The position numbers and the translations under genes were made by a program. DNA of 64,000 nt, taken from NCBI GenBank assembly GCA_036273715.1, contig DASUHB010000072.1, positions 62,001 to 126,000 of the forward strand. The letters are read 5' to 3'. Shown here piece by piece: positions 37,170 through 46,189 of this stretch. The DNA comes from Gemmatimonadaceae bacterium (GTDB lineage: Bacteria; Gemmatimonadota; Gemmatimonadetes; Gemmatimonadales; Gemmatimonadaceae). The notes beneath the pieces are model-generated. The model was not told the origin of the DNA. It made no database searches and saw only the letters and a program-made list of their open reading frames with translations. The stretch's first letter is position 1. Every line of letters starts with the position of its first letter.

Positions 37170-38207
37170 ATGCCAAGTGTGCACAGCCGAGTGCGACTGT
37201 TCTCCACATTGTTCCACATTTCCGCAATCGCATGCGTGATGACCGGTTGCGGGACTGGCGCGGGTGCTGGTGCAGCTGATTCGACCGCGTTCAAGGTGGC
37301 TCTTCTTACTCCCGGTCCTATTTCCGACCATGCCTGGAACGCCGGCGCGTATCAAGGTCTACTCCGCATTCGAGACAGTCTTGGCGCGCATATCAGCAAC
37401 ATCCAAGTGAAGACGCCTGCGGACTTCGAGGAGAACTTTCGGGCGTACGGAGCGCAGGGATACAATCTCGTCTTCGGCCATGGATTCGAGTTCCAGGATG
37501 CCGCTTCGCGCGTGGGGCCCGAATTTCCGCATACGGTCTACATAACGACGTCTGGCAATCGCTCCGGCGCCAACGTCGCTCCGATGATTTTTGGGTTCGA
37601 GGAACCGTCGTACCTGGCCGGCGTCATCGCGGGAACGCTCTCGCATTCGCGCGTCGTCGGTGTCATTGGCGGAACCGATCTTCCGCCCGTCAAGAGCAGC
37701 TTCCTGGCCTTCACGGCGGGCGTGCATGCGGTGGATCCGCGCGTTACTGTGCTCACGTCGTACATCGGGAACTGGGATGACGCGAGCGCTGGAAAAGAGC
37801 AGGCGTTGGCACAGATTCAGCGCGGCGCGGACTTCATTTTCCAGAACGCCGATGCTGCGGGGTTGGGTATCTTCGAGGCCGCGAAAGAATCGAAGAACGT
37901 GTACGTTTTCGGGGCGAATTCCGATCAGAGCAGCGTTGCTCCAACCGTCGTGATCGCGAGCGTCGTGATCGATCTGCCGCACGCGTTCCTAACGGTGGCG
38001 CGTGAAGTGAAGGCCGGGACCTTCAAGCCTGGGATACTCTACTTGGGAACACGCTCGGACGTGACCAAGCTCGTGATCAACCCTGCGCTCGCGTCGCACA
38101 TTCCGCCTGGGCTGCGGGCGACGCTCGACACCACTCGCCAAGCGATTCTCGACGGGCGCGTTCGCCCGCCGCGCATCGAGTTCGTCGACTCGACTCATTC
38201 GCGCTGA
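37170..38207 (+). CDS. BMP-family ABC transporter substrate-binding lipoprotein
   Basis: 345 aa. Lipobox VMTGC near residue 27. BmpA/PnrA-type type-1 periplasmic binding fold: VALLTPGPISDHAWNAGAYQG (ligand loop with Trp), FGHGFEFQDAA, YITTSGNRSG, FGFEEPSYLAGVIAG and GADFIFQNADAAGLG. Known members bind purine nucleosides. It heads an operon with one double-ABC ATPase and two permeases, the usual nucleoside-transporter set. Confidence 0.88.
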   Translation: MPSVHSRVRLFSTLFHISAIACVMTGCGTGAGAGAADSTAFKVALLTPGPISDHAWNAGAYQGLLRIRDSLGAHISNIQVKTPADFEENFRAYGAQGYNLVFGHGFEFQDAASRVGPEFPHTVYITTSGNRSGANVAPMIFGFEEPSYLAGVIAGTLSHSRVVGVIGGTDLPPVKSSFLAFTAGVHAVDPRVTVLTSYIGNWDDASAGKEQALAQIQRGADFIFQNADAAGLGIFEAAKESKNVYVFGANSDQSSVAPTVVIASVVIDLPHAFLTVAREVKAGTFKPGILYLGTRSDVTKLVINPALASHIPPGLRATLDTTRQAILDGRVRPPRIEFVDSTHSR

Positions 38208-38209
38208 GC

Positions 38210-38983
38210 ATGCCGGTACTCTCCGACATCGCGCAGTACCTCGACGAGCTCCTGCGCATCAGGGAGATTCCGGACTATGCCAACGCGCTCAACGGGATTC
38301 AGGTAGACACGGACGCCGAGATCGGGAAGGTCGCCGCGGCCGTCGATGCACGCGAGCAGACCATTCAGGGGGCGATATCCGCCGGCGCGAACTTGTTGCT
38401 CGTGCACCACGGACTGTTCTGGGGCGGCCTGCGCCCGCTCCGAGGACCTGCCCTGCGTCGCATCGACGCGCTCATCACGCATCACGTGGGACTCTACTCG
38501 GCGCACTTGCCGCTCGACGCGCATCCGACGGTCGGAAACAACATTCTGTTGGCCCGCGAGCTTGGCCTAACGACGACGTTCGGTTTCGCCCGGCACCACA
38601 GCGTCGACATCGGGGTCGGTGGTGAGGCGAATACGCCGACCGTGGAGATCATCGAGCGCGCGTCCGCGTTCGCGCGCCGCTACGGCGGCCTCGTTCGTCA
38701 CTCGACGTGCGCCGACGAGCGCGTAACGCGGCGCTGGGCCATCTGCACCGGCGCCGGCGCATCGCACGATACCCTCGCCGAAGCTGCGCTTCGGGGCGTG
38801 GACACGCTGATCGTCGGCGAGGGTGCGCACTGGACGTCCATCGATGCCGAAGAGCTTGGCATCGTCGTCGTTTATGCGGGTCACTATGCGACGGAGACCC
38901 TTGGCGTGCAGGCGCTGGCCGCAGACCTGAGCGCCAGGTTCGCGACGCCGTGGATCTTCCTGCACGCTCCCACGGGGTTGTGA
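38210..38983 (+). CDS. Nif3-like dinuclear metal centre protein
   Basis: 257 aa, normal length for the short Nif3/YbgI form. Metal ligands are visible: LLLVHHGLFWGG (His pair), YSAHLPLDAHPTVGNN (H...D), GEGAHWTS and YAGHYATE (H and E near the C-terminus). Nif3 forms hexameric toroids with two metals per subunit; the proposed role is as a GTP-cyclohydrolase-I type 2 or metal-dependent hydrolase, unproven. It is embedded between the binding protein (2 nt) and the ABC ATPase (GTGA overlap), which is unusual and suggests a link to the transported substrate. Confidence 0.88.
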   Translation: MPVLSDIAQYLDELLRIREIPDYANALNGIQVDTDAEIGKVAAAVDAREQTIQGAISAGANLLLVHHGLFWGGLRPLRGPALRRIDALITHHVGLYSAHLPLDAHPTVGNNILLARELGLTTTFGFARHHSVDIGVGGEANTPTVEIIERASAFARRYGGLVRHSTCADERVTRRWAICTGAGASHDTLAEAALRGVDTLIVGEGAHWTSIDAEELGIVVVYAGHYATETLGVQALAADLSARFATPWIFLHAPTGL

Positions 38984-40413
38984 ACGCCGCTCCCGCGCTC
39001 TCGCTCGAGAACATCGCGCGCCGCTTCGGTTCGGTGCGGGCGCTCGAAAACGCATCGCTGGTCGTGGGCGATGGATCGGTGCACGCGCTCCTGGGCGAGA
39101 ACGGCGCCGGCAAGACCACGCTCATGCGGGTGGCGTTCGGCCTCGTGCGACCGGATGCCGGCACGATTCGCGTGCGCGGCCGCACTGTCGATCTGCCGTC
39201 GCCGGCGGCCGCGATTGAGTTAGGCATCGGCATGGTGCACCAACACTTCAGCTCGATCCCTGCCCTGAGCGTCGCCGAGAACGTCGCGTTAGGCGGACAC
39301 GGCGCGTATCGTGCGGACCGCGTCCGCGCTCGTGTCCGCGACATCTGCGAGATGGTCGGCTTCAGCCTGGATCCGGACGTGCGCGCCGGCGACTTGTCGG
39401 TCGGCGCCCAGCAACGGCTCGAAATCGTGAAGGCGCTGGCCCGCGGCGCCCGGATCCTGATCCTCGACGAGCCGACCGCGGTTCTCGCACCTTCCGAAGC
39501 CGAGGACCTACTGGCGATGCTCCGCCGGTTCGCTGATACTGGCGGCACGGCGGTGCTCATCACGCACAAGCTGCCGGAAGCACTCGCGACGGCCGACGAG
39601 GTGACCGTGCTGCGGCACGGTCGAACGATCCTCGCCGAGCCGGTCACCAATGTCGACGACTCGAAGCTCGCCGCCGCGATGATCGGCGGAGCAGCGCCCA
39701 CCGCGACACGTCGCGAGCGTCGACACGCCGGCCCGATCGTGCTGGCGGCTCAGCATCTCGCCGTGCGCGATGAGCGCGGCGTGATGCGCACGCGGGACGT
39801 CAACCTGGCGGTGCGTTCGGGCGAGCTGCTTGGCGTCGCTGGAGTCGACGGTGCGGGCCAGCACGAGCTGCTGCTCTGCCTCGCGGGCCGTCTGCCGCCA
39901 TCGTCGGGACACGTCGACGCGCCAGCCACAGTGGGGTTCGTGCCCGAAGATCGACTTCGCGACGGGCTGATACTTGAATTCGATGTCGCTGAGAACCTGG
40001 CGCTCCATGAGGCGGGTCAGGCACGAGGACGCCTCGCGTGGCCACGCATTCGAGCGCGCGCCGCCGAGATCCTGATCGAGTACGATGTGCGCGCCCAGTC
40101 GGCCGACGCACTCGTCTCGACGCTTTCGGGCGGGAATCAGCAGAAGCTGGTGTTGGCGAGAGAGCTGGAACCGCATCCCAGCGTGCTGATCGTGGAAAAT
40201 CCGACGCGCGGGCTCGATATCGCGGCTACTGCCGCCGTGCATTCCCGGCTGTTCGACGCCTGCGAAGCTGGCGCGGCAGTCGTTGTCTATTCGAGCGACC
40301 TGGACGAGGTGCTCGCGCTCGCCGACCGGCTCATCGTCATGTTCGAAGGTAAAAGCCGTGAGGTGGCGCTCGATCGCGCGGCCGCGGGCCGCGCCATGTT
40401 GGGCGCCGCGTGA
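38980..40413 (+). CDS. BMP/nucleoside-type ABC transporter ATP-binding protein (double ABC)
   Basis: 477 aa, two ABC domains as in the sugar and nucleoside (RbsA/NupA-like) importers. Domain 1: Walker A GENGAGKTTLM, LSVGAQQRLEI (signature variant), ILILDEPTAVL. Domain 2: divergent P-loop GVDGAGQHELL (no GK(S/T), typical of the second site), signature LSGGNQQKLVLAREL, Walker B-like VLIVENPTRGLD. GTG start overlaps the Nif3 stop, and its stop overlaps the MFS start. Confidence 0.92.
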   Translation: MNAAPALSLENIARRFGSVRALENASLVVGDGSVHALLGENGAGKTTLMRVAFGLVRPDAGTIRVRGRTVDLPSPAAAIELGIGMVHQHFSSIPALSVAENVALGGHGAYRADRVRARVRDICEMVGFSLDPDVRAGDLSVGAQQRLEIVKALARGARILILDEPTAVLAPSEAEDLLAMLRRFADTGGTAVLITHKLPEALATADEVTVLRHGRTILAEPVTNVDDSKLAAAMIGGAAPTATRRERRHAGPIVLAAQHLAVRDERGVMRTRDVNLAVRSGELLGVAGVDGAGQHELLLCLAGRLPPSSGHVDAPATVGFVPEDRLRDGLILEFDVAENLALHEAGQARGRLAWPRIRARAAEILIEYDVRAQSADALVSTLSGGNQQKLVLARELEPHPSVLIVENPTRGLDIAATAAVHSRLFDACEAGAAVVVYSSDLDEVLALADRLIVMFEGKSREVALDRAAAGRAMLGAA

Positions 40414-41630
40414 CGCCTAACCAGCCGGGAGCGCGGGCCCAGCTCGCGATTCTCGCTCTGTGTCTCGTGCTCGGGATGTCACCCTGGTTCAGTGCGACGG
40501 TGGCCGCCCCGGCGATGATCGCCGAGTGGCACTTGGCACAAGCGACCAGTCCGTGGTTCACCATGGCGGTGCAGTTAGGCTTCGTCGCCGGCACGCTGAT
40601 CGCCTCGGTGTTCATGCTCAGCGATCGGTGGCGTGCCGAGCGATTGGCCGGCTGGAGCGCCGCGGTCGCCGGCACGGCCACGCTGCTCATTGCGGAGCGG
40701 GTCCACGGCGCGACCGGGGCGCTCGTGCTGCGCGCGGTCACCGGAGCCGCGCTCGCTGGTGTGTACCCGCCGGGCATCAAGCTCGTCGCCGGGTGGTGGC
40801 GCTCGAGTCGCGGGCTCGCGATCGGCGTACTGGTAGGGGCGTTGACGATTGGCTCGGCGTCGCCGCATCTCATCAGCGCGCTTGCGCCTAACCAGGACTG
40901 GCGCCGCGTGCTGCTGGTTTCGGCGGCGGCGGCATTCGCAGCGGCGGCGCTGCTCCTGCTCGCGGTGCGCGAAGGACCATACCAGGCGCCGTCGGCCGCA
41001 GTGAGCCTCGGGGGATTGCGTCGTGTCATCGCCGATCGCGGGGTGGTCTTGTCGATCGCGGGCTATCTCGGGCACATGTGGGAGCTTTACGCGATGTGGA
41101 GCTGGATCGCGCTGTTCTGGGCGGCGGTGGCGGCGCAGCACGCGCTTCCCCGCACGGTGCCGAGTATGATGGCGTTCATCACGGTCGCCTCCGGGGCCAT
41201 CGGATGCGTGATCGCCGGCGCGTTCGCGGATCGGTTCGGCCGGACGACGACGACCATGACCGCGATGGTGGTCAGCGGCGCCTGTGCGTTAGGCATCGGC
41301 GCGGCGTACGGCGCCGGCGCATCGCCGGTGCTGCTCGGCGCCATCACGTTGATCTGGGGCGTCACCATCGTCGCGGATTCGGCGCAGTTCTCGGCGTGCG
41401 TGACGGAGCTGTCGCCATCCGAGTATGTCGGCACCGCGCTCACCGTGCAGACGTGTCTCGGCTTCCTGCTCACCGTCGCGAGCATTCGCGCCGTGCCGGT
41501 GTGGGTAGCGCAATGGGGTTGGGGTTACGCCTTCGCGCCGCTCGCGTTGGGCCCGGCGTTCGGTACGATCGCGATGTATGGGCTGCGCGGCGCCCGATAC
41601 CGTGCGCGACTTGCCGGCGGGCGCGGTTAG
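40410..41630 (+). CDS. MFS transporter
   Basis: 406 aa, about 12 transmembrane helices. Major-facilitator features include the loop 2-3 region (SDRWRAERLAG) and the mid-protein ADRFGRTTTTMT, the A-like motif of the second half. Resembles CynX/nitrate-permease-like anion or drug transporters; the substrate is not readable. It is inserted in a BMP ABC operon, with GTG overlap with the ATPase gene and permeases beginning 10 nt downstream. The TAG stop is within a copy of the GTTAGGC word. Confidence 0.85.
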   Translation: MTPNQPGARAQLAILALCLVLGMSPWFSATVAAPAMIAEWHLAQATSPWFTMAVQLGFVAGTLIASVFMLSDRWRAERLAGWSAAVAGTATLLIAERVHGATGALVLRAVTGAALAGVYPPGIKLVAGWWRSSRGLAIGVLVGALTIGSASPHLISALAPNQDWRRVLLVSAAAAFAAAALLLLAVREGPYQAPSAAVSLGGLRRVIADRGVVLSIAGYLGHMWELYAMWSWIALFWAAVAAQHALPRTVPSMMAFITVASGAIGCVIAGAFADRFGRTTTTMTAMVVSGACALGIGAAYGAGASPVLLGAITLIWGVTIVADSAQFSACVTELSPSEYVGTALTVQTCLGFLLTVASIRAVPVWVAQWGWGYAFAPLALGPAFGTIAMYGLRGARYRARLAGGRG

Positions 41631-41639
41631 GCGCTCGCG

Positions 41640-42770
41640 ATGCGTCCCGCGACGCCGAGGTCCGGCGCGTCCGCCCTGAGCACGTGGCATCGTCGCGCAG
41701 CGACGTCGCTCAGCGGCGCGGCCATCGCCATGATGGTTGCGGTCCTGTCGCTGGCTCTGCTCTGGGTGGCGCTTCGGTTGGCCGGCTTCGATGCCACGCT
41801 CGCCCTCGGCGCCCTGTGGCGCGGATCGTTCGGAACCTGGTATGCGCTGACCTCCTCGACCCTGGTGCGCGCGACGCCGCTCGTGCTGACGGGACTCGCC
41901 GTCGCCATCGCGTTTCGCGCCGGCGTCTGGAACATTGGCGCCGACGGGCAGCTGCTGGTCGGCGCCGCGGTTGCGACTGCGGTGGGTCTCGCGTGGGGCG
42001 CACAGCTCGGCTGGCTGAGCATGCCGCTCGCCTTGGCGGCCGGCGCAACTGGCGGTGCCGTGTGGGCCGGCGTCGCCGCCCTCCTTCGCACGAAATTCGG
42101 CGTGCTGGAGGTGATCAGCACCATCATGCTCAACTTCGTCGCGGTCGACCTGGTCGGATATCTCGTGCGGGGTCCGCTGCAGGAACCGAGTCACGCGTAT
42201 CCGCAGAGCGACCCGATCCCCGCGACGATGCACCTGCCGATCCTCATCCCGGGCACGCGGCTGCACGCGGGGTTTGCGTTAGCCGTCGCCACGAGCGTCG
42301 TGCTCTGGTGGGGCATGCGATCGACCGCTGCGGGCTTTCGCGTTCGCGCCATCGGCGCCAACCCCGATGCTGCACGGATCGCAGGACGTGTCGATGTCGC
42401 CCGAACGACGACCAACGTTTTGTTGTTGAGCGGCGCGCTGGCCGGACTTGCCGGCGCGGTCGAGGTCAGCGGCGTCACCTTCGCGCTGTACGAGAATATC
42501 TCGCCCGGTTACGGCTACACGGCGATTGCGGTGGCGCTCCTGGCGGGGCTCGACTCGCTCGGCGTGTTAGGCACCGGCATCTTGTTCGGCTCTCTCGAGG
42601 CCGGCGCGCTCTCGATGCAGCGAGAGGCGTCGGTGCCCTCGGTCGTCGTTACGGCCGTCGAGGCCGCGCTGGTCCTGCTGCTGCTCGCGATCAGCCGACG
42701 AGGCAGCGCCGCGAGCATCATCGCTCGATTTGCAGGTGCGCGGTCGCCGGCCCAGGACGACGTACCGTGA
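41640..42770 (+). CDS. BMP-type ABC transporter permease 1
   Basis: 376 aa, about 8-10 transmembrane helices of the BPD_transp_2 family (as in YufP/NupP): AFRAGVWNIGADGQLLVGA, FGVLEVISTIMLNFVAVDLVGYL and FRVRAIGANPDAARIAGR (EAA-like cytoplasmic loop that contacts the ATPase). The pairing with permease 2 gives a heterodimeric importer. ATG start at 41640. Confidence 0.9.
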   Translation: MRPATPRSGASALSTWHRRAATSLSGAAIAMMVAVLSLALLWVALRLAGFDATLALGALWRGSFGTWYALTSSTLVRATPLVLTGLAVAIAFRAGVWNIGADGQLLVGAAVATAVGLAWGAQLGWLSMPLALAAGATGGAVWAGVAALLRTKFGVLEVISTIMLNFVAVDLVGYLVRGPLQEPSHAYPQSDPIPATMHLPILIPGTRLHAGFALAVATSVVLWWGMRSTAAGFRVRAIGANPDAARIAGRVDVARTTTNVLLLSGALAGLAGAVEVSGVTFALYENISPGYGYTAIAVALLAGLDSLGVLGTGILFGSLEAGALSMQREASVPSVVVTAVEAALVLLLLAISRRGSAASIIARFAGARSPAQDDVP

Positions 42771-43678
42771 CCGGCGCTCTCACGAGCTTTCTCGAGGCGT
42801 CCGTGCGCACGGCGACGCCGCTCGCCTTGGCCGCACTCGGCGAGCTACTCGTCGAGCGCGCGGGCGTCATCAACATCGGACTCGAGGGTATTGTGCTCGG
42901 TGGCGCCTTCGGCGCGTTGCTCGGCGCGGGTACGAACCATCTCGTCTTCGGTTTTCTGGCCGGCTGCGTTGCGGGCATCGCGGTGGCCGCGCTGTTCGGC
43001 GTGTTCGCCGTGTCCATGCGCGCGGACCAGATCATTACCGGCACGGCGATCAACCTGCTCGTCCTCGGCCTAACGGGCGCGCTGTATCGCGGGCTGTACG
43101 GTGCGACGGGCGCCGCGCTCTCGATCCCGACGACCGGCTCCTTCGCTGTCCCCGTGCTCTCCCGCATTCCGGTGCTCGGACCGACCTTCTTCGATCAACC
43201 GCCGCCGACGTATCTCGTGTACGTCGTTGCGCCGCTCTTCTGGTGGTGGTTGTATCGGACGCACGCGGGACTCGCCATCCGGGCGGTTGGTGAACGGCTG
43301 GAGGCCGTTCGCGTGGCCGGAGTGGACGCGCATCGATGGAGGTGGATCACGCTGCTTGTCGCCGGAGCGCTCGGCGGCGTTGCCGGTGCGACGCTCGTGT
43401 TGTCGCAATCGGGTACGTTCGCCGAGGGTATGTCCGCCGGCCGCGGCTTCATCGCGATTGCCATCGTCGTGCTGGGCCGCTGGCGTCCGGTGGGCGTGTT
43501 GGTCGCCTCGCTTCTGTTCGGCGCCGCGAGCGCGTTGCAATATCTGTTTCAGGCGATGGGCTGGAGCGTACCCTATCAGCTCTTTCTTGCCGTGCCGTAT
43601 GTCCTGACGCTGCTTGCGCTCGCCGGATTCGCCGGACGGCGCATCGAATCGCCGGCCGCCCTCGGGCGCGCAGGGTGA
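42767..43678 (+). CDS. BMP-type ABC transporter permease 2
   Basis: 303 aa, BPD_transp_2 family (as in YufQ/NupQ): LLVERAGVINIGLEGIVLGGAFGA at the N-terminus, RADQIITGTAINLLVLGLTG, and the EAA-like loop LAIRAVGERLEAVRVAGVD. GTG at 42767-42769 overlaps the permease 1 stop; the longer open frame upstream lies over permease 1. Last gene of the six-gene rightward operon. Confidence 0.9.
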   Translation: MTGALTSFLEASVRTATPLALAALGELLVERAGVINIGLEGIVLGGAFGALLGAGTNHLVFGFLAGCVAGIAVAALFGVFAVSMRADQIITGTAINLLVLGLTGALYRGLYGATGAALSIPTTGSFAVPVLSRIPVLGPTFFDQPPPTYLVYVVAPLFWWWLYRTHAGLAIRAVGERLEAVRVAGVDAHRWRWITLLVAGALGGVAGATLVLSQSGTFAEGMSAGRGFIAIAIVVLGRWRPVGVLVASLLFGAASALQYLFQAMGWSVPYQLFLAVPYVLTLLALAGFAGRRIESPAALGRAG

Positions 43679-43694
43679 CGCCCCAGTTATCGGC

Positions 43695-44660
43695 CTAACA
43701 ACCCGTGTGTACGCTCGTCCAGCGCAGGCGCCACGTACCGTCCGTCTGCCGTTCGATCATCGCGTAAGCACTCGTGTCCTGGCCGTCCCGCAGCACGACG
43801 AGCGCCAGGCGGGACGGCGCGGACAACCGCACGACAGCGAGCACGTCGGTCGTCTCGATCGATTCTTCCAAACCGCCGGCACGTTCATGGTAAGCGACGC
43901 GCAACGCCGCGTCCGGCGTGTTTGCAGCGCGCTCGGCGATGATGAACGTGTGCTGCTCGAGCGGCGACGCCTCCTGGTTGAGCCGCCTAACGAGATCCGC
44001 AGCGACGCCTTCCACGCCGGGAGCCGCCTGGAAGCGGTACGCGTACCGCACGGAAAACGGGATGCCACGGAAGGTCCGGCTGGTATCGTCGGGAAGCGCG
44101 GAGGCAAGGCGCGTCAGATCGGCGGCGAAGTTCGCCGAGTCCGATCCCGACATACCCTGGAGAGAATCGAGCGCCACGGCGGCAACGCGCTCCTGGACGA
44201 AGCCCACGGTCCAGCCCGCGGCACGACTCGTGTCTCCACCGATGCCAAGCGTTGCCGTCGGCCATTCGACGCACTCGTCTCCGGCCCACTCTTTGGAGCC
44301 CGCCGAAACAACCGGCACTGCATCGACGACGCCGCCATGTCCAATCAGCGATACCGAGTCGCCGCGCAACGTCGACGCATCGAGCTGGAGCGTATCGGGG
44401 ACCGTGCTGTCGGTGTAGACAGGAAACACCACCGAGGCGTTTGCAGCCGACGGGCCTCGGGCGAGCATCACGGGGCCAACGCTCGAGTCCCACTGCGGCA
44501 CCGCTTCCGGCGTCGGCCGCGCCGCCACAGACTCCGGTGCGTTAGGCGGGGCGGCATGCGTCGGCGCCGCGTCTCGAGCTCGGTTGCACGACGTGACACA
44601 CGCGGCGAGCAGCGCGAGCCGCCCTGCCCGGGTGATCATGATGCGCCGGAGGTCTGACAT
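43695..44660 (-). CDS. Lipoprotein of unknown function
   Basis: 321 aa from the ATG at 44658-44660 (a second ATG at 44637-44639 is possible). Signal peptide with lipobox LAACVTSC, so anchored outside the cytoplasm. The mature protein has a Pro/Ala-rich linker, then a domain without recognised family: ECVEWPTATLGIG, FSVRYAYRFQ, RLALVVLRDGQD and a C-terminal WRLRWTSVHTGC. Convergent with the ABC operon. Its TAG stop lies inside a GTTAGGC copy. Confidence 0.6.
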   Translation of the reverse strand: MSDLRRIMITRAGRLALLAACVTSCNRARDAAPTHAAPPNAPESVAARPTPEAVPQWDSSVGPVMLARGPSAANASVVFPVYTDSTVPDTLQLDASTLRGDSVSLIGHGGVVDAVPVVSAGSKEWAGDECVEWPTATLGIGGDTSRAAGWTVGFVQERVAAVALDSLQGMSGSDSANFAADLTRLASALPDDTSRTFRGIPFSVRYAYRFQAAPGVEGVAADLVRRLNQEASPLEQHTFIIAERAANTPDAALRVAYHERAGGLEESIETTDVLAVVRLSAPSRLALVVLRDGQDTSAYAMIERQTDGTWRLRWTSVHTGC

Positions 44661-44728
44661 GCGTGGAATCTTCGTGTCGCCCGAGCAGGCGTCAACGATC
44701 GCGATGACGTCCGGCGACGATGGAAAAA

Positions 44729-44956
44729 TCAGCGTGGCGGAAGCAAACGACCGACGAGATCCCAGTGCCAGGCATCTCGGCGAATACCGGTGCGCGGATC
44801 CTTGAGCGGCTTGTACTGGAGACGCTCCGGAGGGAGGCCAACCTCTCTGCCATAGGCAAGCAGCCGCAGTCGGTCGGTCGAGACCAGATGCGCCATTGGC
44901 TGCCCCCGGTATACGTGCCGGTGCAGCCAAAGGCCGCCGTTCATGGCGAACGTCAT
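44729..44956 (-). CDS. Short DUF4031-like protein
   Basis: 75 aa from the ATG at 44954-44956. HLVSTDRLRLLAYGREVGLPPERLQ followed by HWDL and an arginine-rich end is the DUF4031 pattern (WxHLxxDxxELHxFAxxLGLxxxxFQ...HYDL). It lacks the usual N-terminal VYVDPP strand, so it may be a divergent or truncated copy. The 5' side up to 45035 shows no further coding that I can support. Confidence 0.5.
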   Translation of the reverse strand: MTFAMNGGLWLHRHVYRGQPMAHLVSTDRLRLLAYGREVGLPPERLQYKPLKDPRTGIRRDAWHWDLVGRLLPPR

Positions 44957-45035
44957 TCCCGCTTTTCTGTTGTTCACGAACTCGCGATACCAACCCGACA
45001 AAGCCGCGCCTCGAAAGTCCTCTGATGTCGTCTCG

Positions 45036-45422
45036 CTAGTTGCAGGCGACGACGGACTCCACGGTGGCTGGCGAAGGCGGTGTCGCAGTGCCGATGAAGA
45101 TGGCGCAAGACGACGACGACGCGCCCGGGTGACTTGCAGTGGCCGACCACCCTGACGGCGAAGCTTCGCCAATCGTGACCGTCGTGCCGGGGGACGGTTG
45201 AAAATTGATTGCGGTAAGGTTGGTCGAGTAGACGTCGTTTGTGTAGTAGTACGACTCTTCCGCCGTCGCGAGATTGCGAAGGTCGGACCTCATCATTGCC
45301 GTATACGCCTTGCCCTTCGTCGACGAGAACTTCGGAATCGCGATCGAGGCAAGAATGCCAATGATCACGACCACGATAAGCAGCTCGATTAGAGTGAAGC
45401 CTGACGCGCGGGAGCGAGACAT
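45036..45422 (-). CDS. Type IV pilin-like prepilin (major pseudopilin type)
   Basis: 128 aa. Class III signal: short basic leader MSRSRASG followed by FTLIELLIVVVIIGILASIAIP, so cleavage is before Phe with Glu at +5. C-terminal variable domain with two cysteines (SSCAIFIG and ACN) that could form the D-loop disulfide. Good GGGGAA ribosome site. A second prepilin lies upstream with the same ATAEE/ATTEE-type segment, indicating duplication. No pil or gsp assembly genes are in the window, so assembly proteins must be elsewhere. Confidence 0.9.
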   Translation of the reverse strand: MSRSRASGFTLIELLIVVVIIGILASIAIPKFSSTKGKAYTAMMRSDLRNLATAEESYYYTNDVYSTNLTAINFQPSPGTTVTIGEASPSGWSATASHPGASSSSCAIFIGTATPPSPATVESVVACN

Positions 45423-45646
45423 AGGACGTTCCCCATGACCGAAAGAGGAGCCACGACGCGTGGCTCACGGTGCGGCTATGGGCAATGGAAGTGCCGCTCG
45501 AGTGACCGAGCGTAAAATCTTGTCGGCCAAGCTGTTAGGCAGTTAAGACTTCTCGCTGGGGTCAATCTGACCGCTCGATTTGCCACGCTTATGGCAGACT
45601 GCAACGACCCCTGTGAGAGAGTCCTAAGCGCGGTTCTGGAGCGAGC

Positions 45647-46069
45647 TCATGGGGTGCAGCCAATCACATTCTTGAGCGTGGCGGGCGGCAATACGGGCAC
45701 GTTACCGTAGTAAATCGCGCAGATGGCGCTATCGCCGGCGTAGCTCGCCTTGGCCGCCCACCCCAATGTGTCGGCAGACACCACATTGATCGCCACCTGC
45801 GGGCTGCTGCTGTACTGGATCTGGCGCAGATCGGTGCTATAAGCGCCGGAGACGTTCCAGTACGCTTCCTCGGTCGTAGCGAGATTTCGGAGGTCCGCGA
45901 CCATCGTCGTGAGATAGTAGCGTCTCTTGTATGCATGGTAGCGCGGGATGGCCAGACCGACCAGGATCCCGATCAGGAGTAGCACAACGAGCAATTCGAT
46001 CAACGAAAAGCCGCCATGCGCACGTCGTTGGCGCCCAACGATCGGGTGAACCACGGAAGTCGAGGCCAT
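45647..46069 (-). CDS. Type IV pilin-like prepilin, second copy
   Basis: 140 aa from the ATG at 46067-46069. The leader is longer (about 20 residues, basic, ending RAHGG) before FSLIELLVVLLLIGILVGLAIP, with cleavage before Phe and Glu at +5. The C-terminal domain parallels the neighbour: ADLRNLATTEEAYW versus SDLRNLATAEESYY, and ends with CAIYYG and IGC. The 224-bp gap to the other prepilin shows one GTTAGGC copy and nothing else I can name. Confidence 0.87.
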   Translation of the reverse strand: MASTSVVHPIVGRQRRAHGGFSLIELLVVLLLIGILVGLAIPRYHAYKRRYYLTTMVADLRNLATTEEAYWNVSGAYSTDLRQIQYSSSPQVAINVVSADTLGWAAKASYAGDSAICAIYYGNVPVLPPATLKNVIGCTP

Positions 46070-46189
46070 GCCTGAGCGAGTCGTCGTCGGCCTAAAGCAA
46101 AGCACGGCACATGTTCCGCGATCGAGGTGCGGGAGCGCAGTCGGATGTTCATGAAGACGACTGGTGCCCGCTAATGTCTCAGGGCCGCG

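Noticed and set aside
41078-43678. 866-aa open frame
   Set aside because: Only the last 303 codons are coding (permease 2); the earlier part is Arg-rich shadow of the MFS and permease 1 genes.
45423-45646. Possible c-di-GMP riboswitch before a prepilin gene
   Set aside because: The minus-strand sequence lacks the conserved GEMM core elements; only a GTTAGGC copy is identifiable.
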